A DNA stretch of 64,000 bases from Rhizobium lusitanum (GTDB lineage Bacteria > Pseudomonadota > Alphaproteobacteria > Rhizobiales > Rhizobiaceae), in contig NZ_CP050307.1 in NCBI RefSeq assembly GCF_014189535.1, forward strand, positions 310,001 through 374,000, given 5' to 3'. Shown piece by piece: positions 60,894 to 64,000 of the stretch. The notes under the pieces were generated by a model. It saw only the letters and a list, made by a program, of their open reading frames with translations. It had not been told where the DNA came from and searched no databases. Position 1 is the first letter of the stretch, and each line of letters opens with the position of its first letter. The position numbers and the translations under genes were made by a program.

Positions 60894-62537
60894 ATGACAT
60901 CGTATTTTATCGGCATCGACGTGGGCACCGGCAGCGCAAGGGCAGGGGTCTTCGATGGCAGCGGTAAGCTGTTCGGCTCCGCGAAACGGCAAATCACCAT
61001 CTGGCACGAGGCCGGCCATATCGTCGAGCAATCAAGCGAACAGATCTGGCAAGCCATCTGCGGCAGCGTTCGCGATGCCGTCGCTGAAGCCGGGATCGTG
61101 GTCTCCCACGTGGCGGGCATCGGCTTCGATGCGACCTGCTCGCTGGTCGCCGTCAAGGCCGATGGGTCGCCGGTCGCGGTCGGTCCTTCTGGTGATCCCG
61201 CCCGCAACATCATCGTCTGGATGGATCACCGCGCCGCCGGTGAGGCGGCGGAGATCAATGCTGGAGATCATGAGGTGCTGCGCTATGTCGGCGGCCGTAT
61301 CTCGCCGGAGATGGAGACGCCAAAACTCCTGTGGCTGAAGCGGAACCTGCCGCAATCCTTCGCTGCCACTGACCATTTCTTCGATCTTGCCGACTATCTG
61401 ACATGGCGCTCCACGGGCTCTCTCAGCCGCTCGGTCTGCACCGTCACCTGCAAATGGACCTATCTCGCGCATGAGAAGCGTTGGGACGCGACCTATTTCA
61501 GGGATATCGGCCTCTCCGAGCTTGCCGACGAAGGATTCTCAAGGATCGGTACGGACATTGTCGATCCGGGCTCTGCCCTTGGCGGTGGCCTCATCGAAAG
61601 TGCCGCCCGCGACCTCGGCCTTGTGGCCGGCACGCCGGTTGCTGCCTCGCTGATCGATGCCCATGCCGGCGGGATCGGGACGCTTGGCGCGCGGGGCGCG
61701 GACGGTAAAGTCAATCTTGAAAGCCGTCTTGCCTACATCTTTGGAACGTCGGCCTGCTCAATGGCTTCGAACCAGACCCCGATCTTCGTCGATGGTGTCT
61801 GGGGGCCTTATTACTCGGCCATGGTGCCGGGCTTGTGGCTCACCGAGGGTGGCCAATCGGCAGCGGGTGCCGCCATCGATCATCTCGTCACCATGCACCC
61901 GGCTTCCGCCGAGGCGCAGTCCAAGGCTGAGGCCGCCGGCCTGTCGCTGGTCGCCTGGCTCGACCGTCGGGCAAGCGAAGCCTGCCCGGATGCAAAAGAG
62001 GCGGTGACGCTTGCGAAATCGATCCATGTCGTTCCGGAGTTTCTGGGCAACCGGTCTCCCCATGCCGATCCCGATGCGCGTGCCGTCATCGCCGGGCTTG
62101 GGCTGGAGGACGATATTTCTGACCTCGTCTCGCTCTATATCGCCGGCCTTTGCGGCATTGGTTACGGACTCAGGCAGCTTATCGAAACGCTTGCCGCCAA
62201 CGGCATCCGCATCGACACCATCGTCGCCAGCGGCGGGGCGGCGCAAAGCAATCTGGTGCGCCAGCTTCTCGCCGACACGACACATATCCCCGTTGCCGTG
62301 ACCGATACGGACGAGCCGGTGCTTCTCGGCGCGGCAATGCTGGGCGCTCTTGCCTCCGGGCAATACCAGTCGCTGGATGCTGCCATGCAGGCGATGTCGC
62401 GATTTTCGCAGGTTTTCGAGCCTGCCGGAGGTGCGGCGGCTTCTCTTCATGGGAAGCGCTACAAGGCGTTCGAACGATTGCAGCGCGCCGAGAGAGAGGT
62501 GCGGGCGCTCTTCGCCGAGACTGCATCCGCTGGATAA
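60894..62537 (+). CDS. FGGY-family pentulose kinase (probable D-ribulokinase)
   Basis: 547 residues from ATG 60894, three bases after the previous stop. The FGGY start YFIGIDVGTGSARAGVFDGSG, IVWMDHRAAGEA, the ATP-binding GGQSAAGAAIDH and the second family signature GYGLRQLIETLAANGI are present. Length and pattern fit the pentulose kinase subgroup (TIGR01315) better than glycerol or xylulose kinases. It converts D-ribulose to D-ribulose 5-phosphate, feeding the pentose phosphate pathway, and ends the operon. Confidence 0.88.
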   Translation: MTSYFIGIDVGTGSARAGVFDGSGKLFGSAKRQITIWHEAGHIVEQSSEQIWQAICGSVRDAVAEAGIVVSHVAGIGFDATCSLVAVKADGSPVAVGPSGDPARNIIVWMDHRAAGEAAEINAGDHEVLRYVGGRISPEMETPKLLWLKRNLPQSFAATDHFFDLADYLTWRSTGSLSRSVCTVTCKWTYLAHEKRWDATYFRDIGLSELADEGFSRIGTDIVDPGSALGGGLIESAARDLGLVAGTPVAASLIDAHAGGIGTLGARGADGKVNLESRLAYIFGTSACSMASNQTPIFVDGVWGPYYSAMVPGLWLTEGGQSAAGAAIDHLVTMHPASAEAQSKAEAAGLSLVAWLDRRASEACPDAKEAVTLAKSIHVVPEFLGNRSPHADPDARAVIAGLGLEDDISDLVSLYIAGLCGIGYGLRQLIETLAANGIRIDTIVASGGAAQSNLVRQLLADTTHIPVAVTDTDEPVLLGAAMLGALASGQYQSLDAAMQAMSRFSQVFEPAGGAAASLHGKRYKAFERLQRAEREVRALFAETASAG

Positions 62538-62552
62538 TGCGAATGTTCCGGG

Positions 62553-63875
62553 TCAGGCATGCGGCGGCAAAGCCGCGCCGGCAAGCTTCGTCCTGACCCA
62601 GTCGGCAACGCGGTAGTAGCGCAGCGTCATCTGCGGCGCGAAACCCATGTAAAAGGGTGCCGCCGAGAGCGGCTCGATCTTCAGCGCGAGATCCTTGTCG
62701 GGAACACCCTTGGCCCATTCGGCAAGAATGCCGCCCAGCATGCTGCCGGTCGGGACGCCACGGCCCGAAAGACCGGTCAAGGCAACGACGCCCGGTGCGA
62801 GGTCGTAAAGTCGCGGCACGGTCCTGTATTGCATGTCCAGCTCGCCGTACCAGAGATAGTCCCAGCGGATATCCCGCTTGATCTGCGGATGCAGCCATCG
62901 CAGCCGGTCCGACATCACCTGATGGGTATAGGCGAGGTCGCGTCCGCGCCGGCCCATCGGGAACATCGAGGCGACGATCCGGCCTTCGGCATTGTATTTG
63001 TAGACATAGATATCGCCGCGCCCGTCATGGATCGTGGTGTTTTTCGGCAGGACGCTCAGCCGCTCGTCCTCGGAAAGCGGCTGGGTCGCCGCGACGAAAA
63101 CCCGCTGGATCTTGAAGGTGCGGTCGAGCCTGGGCCAGCCGCCGACAGTGTAGGCTCCGGTGGCGAAGATGACCTTGTCCGCAAGCACGGAGCCTTTTTC
63201 GGTTTTCACCGCCCAGCCAGCACCTTCGCGTTCGCAGCCGGTGACCGGCGAGCGCGTGTAGACGTGGCCGCCTTCCTGAATGACGGCGCGCGCCAGGCCG
63301 CGCGCATAACCGAGCGGATTGAGATGGCCACCCTCTTCGTGCAGCCAACCGCCGTAAAAGCGCGGACTGCCTGTGATCGCCTCTGTCTCGGCCTTGTCGA
63401 TAACCCGCGTGCGGGCGCCGACAGAATTGTAGTCGCGGGCTTTTGCTTCGAGCGTTTTCACAGCCCTGGGCGTATGGGCGCCCATGACGTAGCCGTTCTG
63501 CTGCCACTCGCATTCGATCTGGTAGCGCTGGATCATGTCGGAGACCTGATCGTTGGCTCTCGTCTGGCGGGCGATCAGTCGCTCGGCCCAGGGCTCGCCC
63601 AGCATGCGGCGAAGCTCCGGCAGGCTGTAATGGGTGAAGGTCGGCGTGCAGTGGCCGGCATTGCGGCCCGAACCACCGAAGCCGATCTCCTGCGCCTCGA
63701 GCAGCACAACACGTACGCCGTCCTTGGCCAGGGCGAGCGCGGTGGTGAGGCCGGTATAGCCGCCGCCCACCACGCAGACATCGGCCTCCACGCGGCCTTC
63801 GAGCGGCGTCGTTGTCGGAGCTGCGGTCGCGGTCGCATACCAGAGCGACGTTGCGAAAGGAGAGAAGACCGTCAC
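62553..63875 (-). CDS. FAD-dependent amine oxidoreductase (DAO family, PuuB-like)
   Basis: 440 residues from GTG 63875, behind AAAGG. The FAD-binding motif GGGYTGLTTALALAK, the DAO region RNAGHCTPTFT and the C-terminal ALTGLSGRGVPTGSMLGG are typical of gamma-glutamylputrescine oxidases. It probably oxidises an amine or N-methyl amino acid. It lies 14 bases downstream of a Dpp-type permease gene on the same strand, so it belongs to an operon running out of the window. Confidence 0.86.
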   Translation of the reverse strand: MTVFSPFATSLWYATATAAPTTTPLEGRVEADVCVVGGGYTGLTTALALAKDGVRVVLLEAQEIGFGGSGRNAGHCTPTFTHYSLPELRRMLGEPWAERLIARQTRANDQVSDMIQRYQIECEWQQNGYVMGAHTPRAVKTLEAKARDYNSVGARTRVIDKAETEAITGSPRFYGGWLHEEGGHLNPLGYARGLARAVIQEGGHVYTRSPVTGCEREGAGWAVKTEKGSVLADKVIFATGAYTVGGWPRLDRTFKIQRVFVAATQPLSEDERLSVLPKNTTIHDGRGDIYVYKYNAEGRIVASMFPMGRRGRDLAYTHQVMSDRLRWLHPQIKRDIRWDYLWYGELDMQYRTVPRLYDLAPGVVALTGLSGRGVPTGSMLGGILAEWAKGVPDKDLALKIEPLSAAPFYMGFAPQMTLRYYRVADWVRTKLAGAALPPHA

Positions 63876-63889
63876 CGCTATCGCCTTTC

Positions 63890-64000
63890 TCAGTTGAGGT
63901 CGCTGCGCGCGTCCAGCGCGTCGCGCAGGCCGTCGCCGATGAAGTTGAAGCTAGTAACCGCAAGCGTGATGGCGACGCCGGGGACGATGGCGAGCCAGGG
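63890..64000 (-). CDS. ABC transporter permease, DppC type, C-terminal fragment
   Basis: The minus strand is open from the window edge to a TGA at 63890-63892 and reads [20 protein letters not shown] followed by [12 protein letters not shown]. This is the conserved DppC/OppC C-terminus. The rest of the gene lies beyond 64000. It precedes the FAD oxidoreductase gene in the same operon. Confidence 0.85.
   Translation of the reverse strand, partial: PWLAIVPGVAITLAVTSFNFIGDGLRDALDARSDLN

Overview
The window is GC-rich, densely coded alphaproteobacterial DNA. Gene content points to a Rhizobiaceae member (Rhizobium/Agrobacterium/Sinorhizobium group), probably a chromid or megaplasmid region built of catabolic and transport operons. 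The basis is seven ABC-transporter gene sets (the seventh cut off by the window edge), each beside its own enzymes and usually its own regulator. Almost no translation, replication or division genes are present; the only housekeeping-like gene is the 3' end of queE at the left edge. No rRNA, tRNA, CRISPR array, prophage or insertion sequence was recognised.

Layout. (1) 1-147: end of queE. (2) 323-10550: FCD-type GntR regulator, then a catabolic operon of unknown substrate: AA_synth-family protein, alpha/beta hydrolase, flavin reductase with a Nudix-like tail, luciferase-like monooxygenase, aldehyde dehydrogenase, NIPSNAP protein and a PotDBCA-type ABC importer. (3) 10602-18846: small zinc-ribbon protein, then an organosulfur operon, sfnG, five genes for a branched-chain-amino-acid-type ABC importer, and an SfnB-family flavoprotein. 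(4) 18942-28124: sugar-acid block with an exported lactonase, kdgD, a uxuA-like dehydratase and a GntR regulator on the minus strand, diverging from a five-gene Dpp/Opp-type importer. (5) 28158-33000: GFA-family protein, an OmpR-type two-component pair, a DUF3313 lipoprotein, an ArsR-like regulator and a small protein. (6) 33305-40816: M20 amidohydrolase, a second Dpp-type importer (SBP, two permeases, fused double ATPase) and a homocysteine S-methyltransferase-family protein. (7) 40873-51465: an L-idonate/ketogluconate-type regulon: SMP-30 lactonase, GlcG-like protein, frameshifted L-idonate 5-dehydrogenase, 2-hydroxyacid dehydrogenase, gluconate 5-dehydrogenase, beta-hydroxyacid dehydrogenase, LacI regulator and an RbsABC-type importer. 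(8) 51994-55582: AraC regulator and a chemoreceptor. (9) 55800-62537: ribitol operon with AraC regulator, SBP/ATPase/permease, ribitol 2-dehydrogenase and pentulose kinase. (10) 62553-64000: a FAD-dependent amine oxidase-like gene and the 3' end of another Dpp-type permease.

Most notable points: the pairing of SfnG and SfnB with a dedicated importer; the unassigned two-component flavin monooxygenase pathway; near-identical 16-bp palindromes in front of four units of the idonate block, which define a likely LacI regulon; and a one-base insertion breaking the idnD-like gene in that regulon. Several substrate-binding-protein genes are followed at once by strong hairpins inside their operons, as expected for differential expression of binding protein and membrane parts.
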